Assembly (NCBI GenBank): GCA_964446235.1
Contig: CAYUNW010000013.1
Location: forward strand, 1-22,135
Length of the DNA: 22,135 nucleotides
Direction of reading: 5' to 3'
Origin: CAYUNW01 sp964446235
GTDB lineage: Bacteria > Patescibacteriota > Microgenomatia > 2-02-FULL-39-11
The notes under the pieces were generated by a model. The model saw nothing but the letters and a program-made list of their open reading frames with translations, was not told the DNA's origin and made no database searches. The position numbers and the translations under genes were made by a program. Positions 8,228 to 16,290 of this stretch are shown piece by piece. Within the stretch, counting starts at the first letter, position 1. Each line of letters opens with the position of its first letter.

Positions 8228-9353
8228 ATTTATTTAAATTCTGATATATATTAATTACTTCATCAGCTGTCTTTTCCCAGGAAAAAGATTTTGCATATTC
8301 CAAGCCATTTTCTTTCAATGATTGTTTCAGTTTTGAATTATTTATTATTGAGAATATTTTTTCTGCCATATCTTTCTCGTTCGTCGGATCGAAAAATACA
8401 CCATGATCATTCACAATCTCTTTTAAACTGCCTCTATCTGAAGCGGCTACAGGACACCCGCAGGCCATTGCTTCTATTACAGGAAAACCAAATCCCTCAT
8501 ATAATGAAGGATATACGAACAGTTCAGCACCGCTATAAATCGATGGTAAATCAATATCGTCAATATAACTTAATATTCTCTTATTTTTTGCCGAATTCAG
8601 CTTATCCTGCCAACCTTGATTACCAATAATTATCAGTTCAAAATCCTGCATGTTAGAAGTATATTTTGACAATAATTTATCAAATGCTTTTATTAATGCC
8701 GGAAAGTTTTTTCTCGGTTCAATTTTACCCAAAGTCAAAATATATTTTTTATTTAAATGATATTTATTTTTAATTTTTGTTATCTCTTTATCACTTTTTG
8801 GAATAAAATTTTTATTAATACCAGGATATACTGTCTTTATTTTATTAGGTGAAATTTTTAATACGGAAATTAAATCTTTTTTCGTTGCATCAGAATCAGA
8901 AATTACCATATCACACTCTTTCTTAACCCAAGATAATCTTTTTTTATGTGTTTTAATAATATATTCATCGGAGGTTTGAGGGAATTTATATACAACCAAA
9001 TCATGTACTGTTGTTACTTTTTTTGCTTTTGTCGGAAATTGTATCCAATCAGATGAATGATAAACATCTATACCAGGTATCAACATATCCAATGGAAATA
9101 AATGGACATTATTACCCATGTAATTTACTACTTTTTCAGGTATAGGAAATACAATTAATTTAAATTTTTGATTGATCGAAGTTAGATTCCTTTTAAAATT
9201 TTGCAATATTTCTTTCCCTTTTGTGCTGAAGGCAAATAAAATATATTTATTTTTTTGATCTTTTTTTAATAAATTTAATACCAAATTTTCAGTATATCTG
9301 GCAACACCGGTATTCTGATAAATAATCTGAGTTATATCAATCGATATGTTCAT
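8211..9353 (-). CDS. GT4 family glycosyltransferase (mannosyltransferase-like)
   Basis: This 380-residue GT4 opens MNISIDITQIIYQNTGVARY, with the TGVARY loop of the acceptor domain, then VYHSSDW at 97-103 and TTVHDLVVYKFP at 114-125. The donor domain starts near 203 with LTLGKIEPRKN, where Arg214 and Lys215 should bind the diphosphate. Glu286 and Glu294 form E-x7-E. Similar proteins are annotated as mannosyltransferases in O-antigen and capsule clusters, but the donor cannot be assigned here. It overlaps both neighbours by 17 bases: the methyltransferase upstream and the paralogous GT4 downstream. Successive action of the two GT4 enzymes on one growing chain is a reasonable inference. Confidence 0.93.
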   Translation of the reverse strand: MNISIDITQIIYQNTGVARYTENLVLNLLKKDQKNKYILFAFSTKGKEILQNFKRNLTSINQKFKLIVFPIPEKVVNYMGNNVHLFPLDMLIPGIDVYHSSDWIQFPTKAKKVTTVHDLVVYKFPQTSDEYIIKTHKKRLSWVKKECDMVISDSDATKKDLISVLKISPNKIKTVYPGINKNFIPKSDKEITKIKNKYHLNKKYILTLGKIEPRKNFPALIKAFDKLLSKYTSNMQDFELIIIGNQGWQDKLNSAKNKRILSYIDDIDLPSIYSGAELFVYPSLYEGFGFPVIEAMACGCPVAASDRGSLKEIVNDHGVFFDPTNEKDMAEKIFSIINNSKLKQSLKENGLEYAKSFSWEKTADEVINIYQNLNKYADRY

Positions 9354-10110
9354 CTTTTATAGATAAAATAAATATTTTTCTATATACCGGTTTATGATTG
9401 AGTAAAAGGAAAAAAGGTATAAATAATAAAAATATCTTTCTAAATATTATTTCTATTATAAAGCTTTTCGTAATCCAACCTCTCATCAGAAAATACCTTA
9501 ATCCTAAATTTTCATTATTTTTAATTCTTAATTCACCGTCAAAATTGATATTATTTAATCCAACTTTGATATTATCAACAATATCCTTTTCTTCAGGTAG
9601 ATGAAATCCCGTTTGTTCAGTCAAAAAATGGTGCTCTTTTCCGAACTTATCAAGATGTAATAAATTTAATCTTTTATCCTGATCTTCGGCTAACTTTCCG
9701 CAAGGAACGGCTATTATGACATATTTTTCTGCCACTCTAATCATCTCTGATATTGCTTTCTGACGGTCTGACTTAGGTAAATGTTCCAGCATATCAACCG
9801 TTATTACTACATCAAAAGATCTATCTTTAAAGGGTAATCTTAATGCGTTTCCTTTAATCTTATTTAGTAATTTATGGTATGGAGGATGAAAATCTTTATC
9901 AAGACCTACTACTTTTTGTTTCAAATACGGTGCTATGCCTAAACCGCCTGATCCCACATCCAACACTTTGGTATTCTTTGCAATCATCTTAATTTCAGAT
10001 ACGATCGGTAAATATCTTAATGCTACTTCAGGATGCCAACGATGATATGGTAAATATGAAGCATACTTTTGATATTTTTTTTTAAGCTTAATAAAATTAT
10101 ATTTTTTCAT
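9337..10110 (-). CDS. Class I SAM-dependent methyltransferase
   Basis: I start this gene at the ATG at 10108-10110 (257 residues) rather than the in-frame TTG four codons earlier, because the ATG gives a 14-base overlap typical of this operon. Motif I is VLDVGSGGLG at 49-58, motif II ends with Asp71 (VVGLDKD), and the post-motif region FDVVITVDMLEHL at 99-111 is typical of Methyltransf_11. AVPCG at 134-138 follows. A hydrophobic C-terminal segment at about 217-236, after GWITKSF, suggests membrane attachment. It lies between a GT-C gene and a GT4 gene. Methylation of a sugar or a lipid carrier-linked glycan is inferred. A run of nine A on the coding strand near 10075-10083 encodes part of an N-terminal Lys cluster. 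Confidence 0.88.
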   Translation of the reverse strand: MKKYNFIKLKKKYQKYASYLPYHRWHPEVALRYLPIVSEIKMIAKNTKVLDVGSGGLGIAPYLKQKVVGLDKDFHPPYHKLLNKIKGNALRLPFKDRSFDVVITVDMLEHLPKSDRQKAISEMIRVAEKYVIIAVPCGKLAEDQDKRLNLLHLDKFGKEHHFLTEQTGFHLPEEKDIVDNIKVGLNNINFDGELRIKNNENLGLRYFLMRGWITKSFIIEIIFRKIFLLFIPFFLLLNHKPVYRKIFILSIKDEHID

Positions 10111-11482
10111 ATTTATAAACAAAGCCCACTCCAGGAAAATCCTTGGTTTCTGTATTTAAAAAATTATTATTAATCAATACATCATGAACTAAATTATTAG
10201 GGTCTGTGATATTACTTAAATACTGATAAAGATATATTGGATTTTTATCGGTAATTTTTTTCTCAAATTCTATAATATTATTTTCGGTAAATATAAAATC
10301 AGGCGCTATTCCAGTTGAACTTTTCGGGTCTTTTTGATACCAAATTATCGGAGCAAAAGAATCAGGAAAAACTGATAATGATAAGCTCTCTTTCTCTGAA
10401 AGATTTTCGGTGTATTTTACTGCTGCACGCCAATTCTCTCTTTGAACATATGGATTTGTATAATAATCATACAATCCGTAAATTCCGCTGATAAAAGATA
10501 CAAGAATAATTAATATCGCTGAATAACTTTTTAAATCTTTTATTGTTGTGGTAATTATCATGAAAAAAACGGGAAGTAAAAATAATAATCTTTGTGGTGC
10601 TAAAACAGGTATAAAAATACTGACTAAAAAGGCTGATATCAATGGAATAATAAATAATTTTATAAGGATAAATTCTTTTTTATTGATTAAATATTTTAAT
10701 GAATAAATTAGAATATAGAATTGGGGAAAAATCGTCAAAATATATAAAATATTATTTTCTATCGATCCTTTACCAAGGATAAACTTGGCAAACATCAAAC
10801 CAATAGCTTTAAACGGTTGGAAAGATACAACTTGCTTCCACCCCGTAAAACCGCCGTTTACTCCTGTTTGCAGCTGCTCCAAAAAAAATGGTATCCAAAA
10901 TATAAAACTGGCTAAACTTAAAAAATATGATGTCAGAAATTTTCTATTATCTTTTTTATTTTTTTGTTTTATGAATAAATGAACTGAAATCGGGAAAAAT
11001 GCAAAATAGTTTGAATAAAGCATAAGAACATTTGAAAAAAAATATAAATACCATCGTTTATACATCAATGAATATAACGATAACATCGATAAAAATACAA
11101 ATATCATATATGGTCTTGCCTCCTGAGAATACCAAATATGATAAGCAGATAAAGAAATAATGATCATTGTCAATATTGCTTGTAATTCGTTGCCTATCTT
11201 TTGCATAACTTTGTATGAGAAAAATATTGATAAAATTCCGAAAAACACCGATAACAGTCTAACTGTAAATTCACTTTTACCGGTAAATTTCATCCAAAAA
11301 TGTAACAAAACATGGTATAAAGGCGGATGAAAATCAGCGTTTAAATCAAATTGCTCTGCAAATGGTCTTGAAGACTCTATCACTTGTGCAGCTTCATCAA
11401 GCCAAAAGCTTTGGTTAAGATTTACCAAACGAAGTATAAAAGCGCCAAAAATAATAAAAAAAATTATCTTTTTCTTGCACAT
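10097..11482 (-). CDS. GT-C membrane glycosyltransferase (GT39/ArnT/PMT-like)
   Basis: The 461-residue protein has a hydrophobic N-terminal helix, then the external catalytic loop FWLDEA with Asp29-Glu30 and the helix-flanking motif HPPLYH at 52-57. YSQEARPYM at 118-126 follows. This trio is typical of polyprenyl-phosphate-sugar-dependent GT-C enzymes (Pfam PMT_2-like). Around ten further hydrophobic segments follow. Residues about 341-461 form an extracytoplasmic soluble tail beginning NWRAAVKY (350-357) with a strand pair SLSVFPD and PDFIFTE. It should move a single sugar from polyprenyl phosphate to a protein, lipid or glycan on the outer face. It overlaps a methyltransferase gene on each side (19 and 14 bases). 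Donors could come from the synthases near 20-21.6 kb. Acceptor is unknown. Confidence 0.9.
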   Translation of the reverse strand: MCKKKIIFFIIFGAFILRLVNLNQSFWLDEAAQVIESSRPFAEQFDLNADFHPPLYHVLLHFWMKFTGKSEFTVRLLSVFFGILSIFFSYKVMQKIGNELQAILTMIIISLSAYHIWYSQEARPYMIFVFLSMLSLYSLMYKRWYLYFFSNVLMLYSNYFAFFPISVHLFIKQKNKKDNRKFLTSYFLSLASFIFWIPFFLEQLQTGVNGGFTGWKQVVSFQPFKAIGLMFAKFILGKGSIENNILYILTIFPQFYILIYSLKYLINKKEFILIKLFIIPLISAFLVSIFIPVLAPQRLLFLLPVFFMIITTTIKDLKSYSAILIILVSFISGIYGLYDYYTNPYVQRENWRAAVKYTENLSEKESLSLSVFPDSFAPIIWYQKDPKSSTGIAPDFIFTENNIIEFEKKITDKNPIYLYQYLSNITDPNNLVHDVLINNNFLNTETKDFPGVGFVYKYEKI

Positions 11483-12162
11483 ATTAAATATACGGTAGAA
11501 TCCAAATCAGATTCATTTTGAAATAATTTTTCCAAAAGAAAAATAATGATATTTGCAGATATAGATATTAATTTAAGTACTACACCCCAAAATATGCCTT
11601 TTTTTACCAATCTTTCTGCTATAAACACCAGCTTGAACTGCACTATCGAAGTTAACGGATTTTGTAAAGAGATTGATTCTAGCAGTTTAAATTTTTTTTC
11701 AATAATTTCCGTTTCTAGTCCTTTTTTTGTCCAGCGACGATAATCTTGAGGATATGGATGATAAGGCCAAATTCCATGAGTTGATAATATTAATAACCCG
11801 CCCTTTTTTAAAATTCTATTACTTTCTTTTAAATAAAAATCAACGTTTTTGACATGCTCTAATACTTGTGTGGATATCACCACATCGCAATATTCATCCG
11901 GAAGTTTTATTTTTTGACCTTCAAAAGTGACAATATTAACGCTAGTTCCCTTTTGAATATCAATACCAATATATGTATTTGCTAAAGCTTCAAATAATTT
12001 CCTATAAGGAGCATCACCACAACCGTAATCTACGATTATTAAGTTTTTATCACTGATATATTTATCCTTCAAATATAAAAGTTTTTGGTAAAGGATTCTC
12101 AATACATGATAATCATGCTGATAAAACAACGGGTTTATTCTGTCTTTTTTATTTTTTTTCAC
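11464..12162 (-). CDS. Class I SAM-dependent methyltransferase
   Basis: The 232-residue product has a clear SAM fold: motif I VDYGCGDAPYRKLF at 44-57, an acidic motif II Asp68 in YIGIDIQ, and CDVVISTQVLEHV at 92-104. ILKKGGLLILSTHG at 117-130 follows, then HPYPQDYRRWT at 135-145, a pattern seen in methyltransferases of cell-surface gene clusters. A C-terminal hydrophobic stretch near 195-215 may touch the membrane. The start is GTG at 12160-12162, overlapping the GT2 stop by 14 bases, and an A8 run follows directly. It differs clearly in sequence from the methyltransferases at 9337-10110 and 19200-19970, so three distinct methylations may exist. The methyl acceptor is presumably a sugar. Confidence 0.88.
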   Translation of the reverse strand: MKKNKKDRINPLFYQHDYHVLRILYQKLLYLKDKYISDKNLIIVDYGCGDAPYRKLFEALANTYIGIDIQKGTSVNIVTFEGQKIKLPDEYCDVVISTQVLEHVKNVDFYLKESNRILKKGGLLILSTHGIWPYHPYPQDYRRWTKKGLETEIIEKKFKLLESISLQNPLTSIVQFKLVFIAERLVKKGIFWGVVLKLISISANIIIFLLEKLFQNESDLDSTVYLICARKR

Positions 12163-12979
12163 TTTTTAGGCTTTTGATAAATAATCTGACAAACCATAAG
12201 TACGATAACTCAAGAAATGCAATTTTAATGCTTCTAAGGTCTGACAATAAAATACATCTTTTCATATATATTAGTATAAATTTTATCATCTCTATTAATC
12301 CTGATAAGATTGGATGTTCGGTCATAAAATCATAAAATGCATAACATTTATCTGTAACATCCTTTTTGACATTAAATGTTGGAGCATTTTTGATATTTAT
12401 AATTTGTTCTGCCTGCAATTTTGCCCATTTCAACCATTTTGTTTTAAAACTTTTATAGGTAAAATTATCGTATTTTGGCTGATGTAATAATTGAATATCT
12501 TCTTTTTTAACCAAATTTCCATAAGTTCTGGGATATTCATGAGAAACACCTATCATATACAATTTACTCTTACGAAATAAACAAGGTTTATATGTTTTTG
12601 AAAACGGCCCTCTTTTTATATATCCGCCTTTACCGTCAGAATATGGCCAGTAAAAACTATAGGCATCAATATCATCATTATTTATCATTGATGTGATCAA
12701 TTCCCTTGCATCATCATCAATAAACTCGTCAGCGTCTATTTGCAATATCCAATCTCCTTTTGCTTTGGAGTAAGAAAATGGACGGTGAAATTCGGCTTCG
12801 CCAATATATTCTCTGGTAAATATTTTTGAACCATACATACTTGCAATTTCAAGACTTTTATCTTCACAATCACCGTCATGAACAAGAATAATTTCGCTTA
12901 CCAATTCAGAAATACTTTTTAAACATCTCTCAAGCGTAACTTCTTCATTTTTGACAACAATACAAGCTGAGATTTTCAT
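12149..12979 (-). CDS. GT2 family glycosyltransferase (WaaE/KdtX-like)
   Basis: This 276-residue GT-A enzyme starts MKISACIVVKNEEVTLERCL, the opening of the branch that includes lipopolysaccharide-core beta-glycosyltransferases of the WaaE/KdtX kind. The DxD motif is clear as LQIDADEF, with Asp82 and Asp84. The second strand, usually close to VDSGSTD in that branch, reads VHDGDCED at 33-40. A hydrophobic stretch near 222-240 may associate with the membrane. It has one of the few plausible ribosome binding sites in the cluster: AAGGAA about seven bases before the ATG, inside the preceding gene. That gene overlaps it as ATGA, and it overlaps the methyltransferase downstream by 14 bases. Sugar and acceptor are unknown. 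Confidence 0.9.
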   Translation of the reverse strand: MKISACIVVKNEEVTLERCLKSISELVSEIILVHDGDCEDKSLEIASMYGSKIFTREYIGEAEFHRPFSYSKAKGDWILQIDADEFIDDDARELITSMINNDDIDAYSFYWPYSDGKGGYIKRGPFSKTYKPCLFRKSKLYMIGVSHEYPRTYGNLVKKEDIQLLHQPKYDNFTYKSFKTKWLKWAKLQAEQIINIKNAPTFNVKKDVTDKCYAFYDFMTEHPILSGLIEMIKFILIYMKRCILLSDLRSIKIAFLELSYLWFVRLFIKSLKSEKK

Positions 12980-14421
12980 AATAATTTCCTTTTCAATATG
13001 ATCGCTTGACCTTTTTGATAATATTTTTCAAACTGGTTAGTTGATACAAGATACTCAATGTATCTATTCGTTTTCTCTTGACTGTATGGAGCATATTTAT
13101 TAGGACCATCATGGAAGTCGACTACTATATATTCTGAGTCATATATCTCTGGGAGTAAATATATTTTTTCACGTTGGGACAAATGAGGGTATAAACTGTT
13201 TTGAACTGAAATCACTCCGTTGGGAGAAATCTCATTCATCTTTTTTACGATTTCTCGACTATCTTTCACCCATGAAGGGGTAAGATAAAATTGTTTTTTA
13301 AATATTGAATGGATTGGGGCTTTAAAGTAAATATCTTGTAAAACCGTAAATAGTATTAATAATATTCCTAAGTATTTAGAAGAAAAAACTATTTTGAATT
13401 TTTTAATGCTTTTGATCCTCTGATAGGTATATATACAGGCAACAGCAAGCAACATAGCCGATGGTGCGGCGTGATGGTTTACATTCAACCACATTGTATA
13501 TTGCGGACCTGTATATAAAAATCTACTTACAAATTGTTCCATTAAAGGAATCATTATTTTCATAGGAGCAAACAATGGTAAAAAGGCATATGAAAATAGA
13601 CTGAAAAAAAGTGTTTTTAATTTTTCAGTTGGGGAAATTAAACTTATGATAGCAAAAGTTGGATCTGTGGTAATTTTTATTAAAAATTCTGTAGGAGATT
13701 TTGCGTCTGTAGATAGATGACTATGTCTATATATTCCATTTGCTGAAATCCCAGGCATAAAATAACTTGTCAATAGAAAAAAAGAGAAAACAGAAAAAAG
13801 AAATAAAAACAAACCGGTTTTTTTAAATTTATAATATAAAAAAATTATAATTCCGATTGAAGCATTCAAAAAAAATAATTCTTCTTTAGTAAAAAATAAT
13901 CCGATAATCCCAATCAGATAATAAATTGTTATTTTTCTTTCCAAACCATAGTAAATAAATATTATAAAAAGTGGTGAAAAAGTTGCTTGATGAAATTCAT
14001 TTAGAATTGACCACTGAGTACCAATAAAGAATAAATACGAAAAAATTACCGAAAAAGAAAAAAATATGCTCCCGCTAATCAGTTTTGCCAATAAATACAA
14101 AGGTAAAGCTGCAAAAACCATCACTGCAACTTGAATAAGTAATAATAATCTGACATCAGGGAAAAATTTGTATAGAAAAGCAACCGGATAAAGAATTGGC
14201 TGAAAATGATCAGTAAGCAAATATTCTTTTGCCAAACTACTATAAGCCAATATATCTCCCCGACTTACTTTCCAGATAATTTGGTCAAAAAAACCCAAAT
14301 CCCAACCAAACGTTTGAAAATTATTATGAGTTATAACCGATATTGTCGAGTATATTATAAATAAGAAAATAAGGAATAATACGATTAATCGATTGTTATA
14401 TTTGATTAAGTACTTTCTCAT
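12976..14421 (-). CDS. DUF2079-type polytopic membrane protein, probable GT-C transferase
   Basis: This 481-residue protein has a first hydrophobic helix at about 12-30, then the external loop FGWDLGFFDQIIW at 38-50 and TDHFQP at 70-75. NEFHQATFSP at 141-150, a Glu pair at 180-181 and NHHAAP at 315-320 follow. This set matches DUF2079, a membrane family whose early acidic loop resembles the GT-C catalytic loop; enzymatic activity is inferred from that resemblance. The last ~100 residues (383-481) are soluble and include NGVISVQNSLY and EYIVVDFHDGP, like the tails of other GT-C proteins here. The gene overlaps the upstream GT4 by 26 bases and the downstream GT2 by four (ATGA). Likely outer-face sugar transfer; substrate is unknown. 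Confidence 0.85.
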   Translation of the reverse strand: MRKYLIKYNNRLIVLFLIFLFIIYSTISVITHNNFQTFGWDLGFFDQIIWKVSRGDILAYSSLAKEYLLTDHFQPILYPVAFLYKFFPDVRLLLLIQVAVMVFAALPLYLLAKLISGSIFFSFSVIFSYLFFIGTQWSILNEFHQATFSPLFIIFIYYGLERKITIYYLIGIIGLFFTKEELFFLNASIGIIIFLYYKFKKTGLFLFLFSVFSFFLLTSYFMPGISANGIYRHSHLSTDAKSPTEFLIKITTDPTFAIISLISPTEKLKTLFFSLFSYAFLPLFAPMKIMIPLMEQFVSRFLYTGPQYTMWLNVNHHAAPSAMLLAVACIYTYQRIKSIKKFKIVFSSKYLGILLILFTVLQDIYFKAPIHSIFKKQFYLTPSWVKDSREIVKKMNEISPNGVISVQNSLYPHLSQREKIYLLPEIYDSEYIVVDFHDGPNKYAPYSQEKTNRYIEYLVSTNQFEKYYQKGQAIILKRKLL

Positions 14422-15472
14422 ACAAAATTATTATTTGATCCCATGAATATTTTTTTATCCAATCCATATGTTTTTTTGAATCACTATCAATAATTACCTT
14501 ATCAAGTAATCCTGCAAACTTTACTGAATCATCAGCATCGATAAATACTGCATAATCCAAAAGAATTTCTTTTCTAGTTTTATCGTTAGTAGCAACAACA
14601 GGTAATCCACAAGCTATTGCTTCGAGATACACATTCCCAAATGCCTCTCCTTCTTTGGAAACCATGGTAAATATATCTGCTTCTCGATATACTTTTGGCA
14701 TATCATCAAAAGATACCGAAATTATCCTAAACCTGTCCTGACCAAGTAGTTTCTCCCCCAGATTCTGCAACTTGTGTCTATCATTTCCTTTACCCACAAT
14801 CAATAATGATACATTTTTCAATAGAGAAACAGCTTTTATGACCAAATCAATTCTTTTATTTGGCATCAGAGAGGAAACACACAGTACGATAGGTTTTTTC
14901 AATCCGGATTTATATTTTCCTCCTTTTGGTTGAAATACAGTCAAGTTAATTCCATTTGGTATCTGAAAAATTTTTGTTTTTGTTTTTTTACTTATTTTAT
15001 TTGCCCATTCATAAGCTTGATTTGTCAAAGCGATAAAACCATCCGGTTTTAATAAAAGATTGAAATGATCATCCCGGCCTATCCCGGCTCGACCGACAAT
15101 CAATAATTTTGATTTCAATATAATTGATAAAATTTTACATATGACTGATTGCCAACCTCCATTGACCGGTACAATCACGTCAGGATGAAATTTCAATATC
15201 GGGAATATCGAAAAAAGGGAAAATAGTAATATTTGTAAACTCCAAATATCCAAATAAAACTTTCTAAGTATCGATAAACTACTATCAGAAAAGTGTGCAA
15301 ATAAGGGTTTTATAATTATCCTTTTGTAATCATTATCATTATTTTGATTATTTCCCCCCTGAACCAACAAAACTCCGTGATTCTTTGATAATCTGTTACA
15401 CAATTCAAAGGTTGATCTTTCCGCTCCCCTTTCTACTAACCCATTATATATATTCAAAAATACAATTTTCAT
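14396..15472 (-). CDS. GT4 family glycosyltransferase
   Basis: The 358-residue product begins MKIVFLNIYNGLVERGAERS, a GT4 start in which GAER marks the first helix. IPNGINLTVF at 171-180 ends the first domain. The donor domain has VLCVSSLMPNKRIDL at 196-210, with Lys206 and Arg207 as diphosphate ligands, LLIVGKG at 223-229, and the E-x7-E pair Glu276 and Glu284 in GEAFGNVYLEAIACG. This is a more distant GT4 than the pair at 7103-9353. It starts two bases after the GT2 stop with no visible ribosome binding site, so re-initiation is likely, and it ends 26 bases inside the DUF2079 gene. Retaining sugar transfer in the cytoplasm is expected. Donor is unknown. Confidence 0.92.
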   Translation of the reverse strand: MKIVFLNIYNGLVERGAERSTFELCNRLSKNHGVLLVQGGNNQNNDNDYKRIIIKPLFAHFSDSSLSILRKFYLDIWSLQILLFSLFSIFPILKFHPDVIVPVNGGWQSVICKILSIILKSKLLIVGRAGIGRDDHFNLLLKPDGFIALTNQAYEWANKISKKTKTKIFQIPNGINLTVFQPKGGKYKSGLKKPIVLCVSSLMPNKRIDLVIKAVSLLKNVSLLIVGKGNDRHKLQNLGEKLLGQDRFRIISVSFDDMPKVYREADIFTMVSKEGEAFGNVYLEAIACGLPVVATNDKTRKEILLDYAVFIDADDSVKFAGLLDKVIIDSDSKKHMDWIKKYSWDQIIILYEKVLNQI

Positions 15473-15474
15473 AA

Positions 15475-16290
15475 TTATGGTTTAACTACTAATCTCTTGA
15501 TCTTTTTTAATGGTGTCACAATTGAAGCTTTTAGTTTATATTTGAAATCTATTTCACCAGTCACATCGGGAATAAAATAAGGCTTATCATTATAAAAAAC
15601 TTCAGGAATTTGATTTTTTTTAATTTTTTCGCCAATCTCAATTTTGATTTTTTTTCGGTTAAATGTATTTGAATTTGATTTTTTCGTTGATCTCGTCAAA
15701 TATGAAGCATGAAATATCCTTTCATGTATAAATTCAAAATATTTCTTACCGAATACTTTTATAGATTTACCATTTTCATCAGCAAAAAACTCGTTTGGAT
15801 ATTCACCTTTTACAATTAAACCGGGAATTTTGCTTTTATCAATCAATCTCAATACATAATGTCCTACAATATTGAACTGATTATAGGACCCGATATTTTC
15901 ATTTTGGTAATGATATATATCTCCTAACAAATCATACCGGTGTACGATAATTCCTAATTTTTCATTATTTTCTTTTATAACTTTAAGTACTTTTTCAGCA
16001 GTTTTTTTCGGATAAATTTCATCCCCATCCACAATCCAAATCCATCCATTAAAGGTTTTATCTACTTGTTCTTGTCTTAACTTGGTTACATCATTTCTAT
16101 TTAATGCTTTTTTTTGATTAAATATAATTTTGGATGATCTAATTGCCTTAATAATATCTTGAGTATCATCAACCGAACCGGTATCAAAAATTATAAACTT
16201 GTCAACATAAGGCAAAACGGAGTTTATTGCATACCAGACAAATCTGTCTTCATTTTTAACTATCATATGTGCAGTAATTTGAGGCTTCAT
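15475..16290 (-). CDS. GT2 family glycosyltransferase
   Basis: This 271-residue GT-A protein starts MKPQITAHMIVKNEDRFVWY, then FDTGSVDDT at 35-43, corresponding to the nucleotide-binding second strand. The DxD element is IVDGDEIYP at 86-94 with Asp88 and Asp90. FEFIHERIFHASYL lies in the C-terminal half, where acceptor-side His residues are usual, although these are not proven catalytic. No membrane segment is evident; the C-terminus is strongly basic. It overlaps the flippase stop as ATGA and is followed after two bases by a GT4, placing it second in the operon. It is related in form to the GT2 at 12149-12979, with the same VKNE start, but clearly divergent. Specific sugar unknown. Confidence 0.88.
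   Translation of the reverse strand: MKPQITAHMIVKNEDRFVWYAINSVLPYVDKFIIFDTGSVDDTQDIIKAIRSSKIIFNQKKALNRNDVTKLRQEQVDKTFNGWIWIVDGDEIYPKKTAEKVLKVIKENNEKLGIIVHRYDLLGDIYHYQNENIGSYNQFNIVGHYVLRLIDKSKIPGLIVKGEYPNEFFADENGKSIKVFGKKYFEFIHERIFHASYLTRSTKKSNSNTFNRKKIKIEIGEKIKKNQIPEVFYNDKPYFIPDVTGEIDFKYKLKASIVTPLKKIKRLVVKP

Noticed and set aside
10111..10122. TTG start for the methyltransferase four codons upstream of the chosen ATG
   Set aside because: The ATG at 10108-10110 gives the short overlap typical of this operon and loses no conserved residues.
12152..12159. A8 tract directly after the GTG start of a methyltransferase (also A9 at 101-109 and 10075-10083) as phase-variation sites
   Set aside because: Such runs are expected in Lys-rich coding sequence of this base composition and nothing else marks them as contingency loci.
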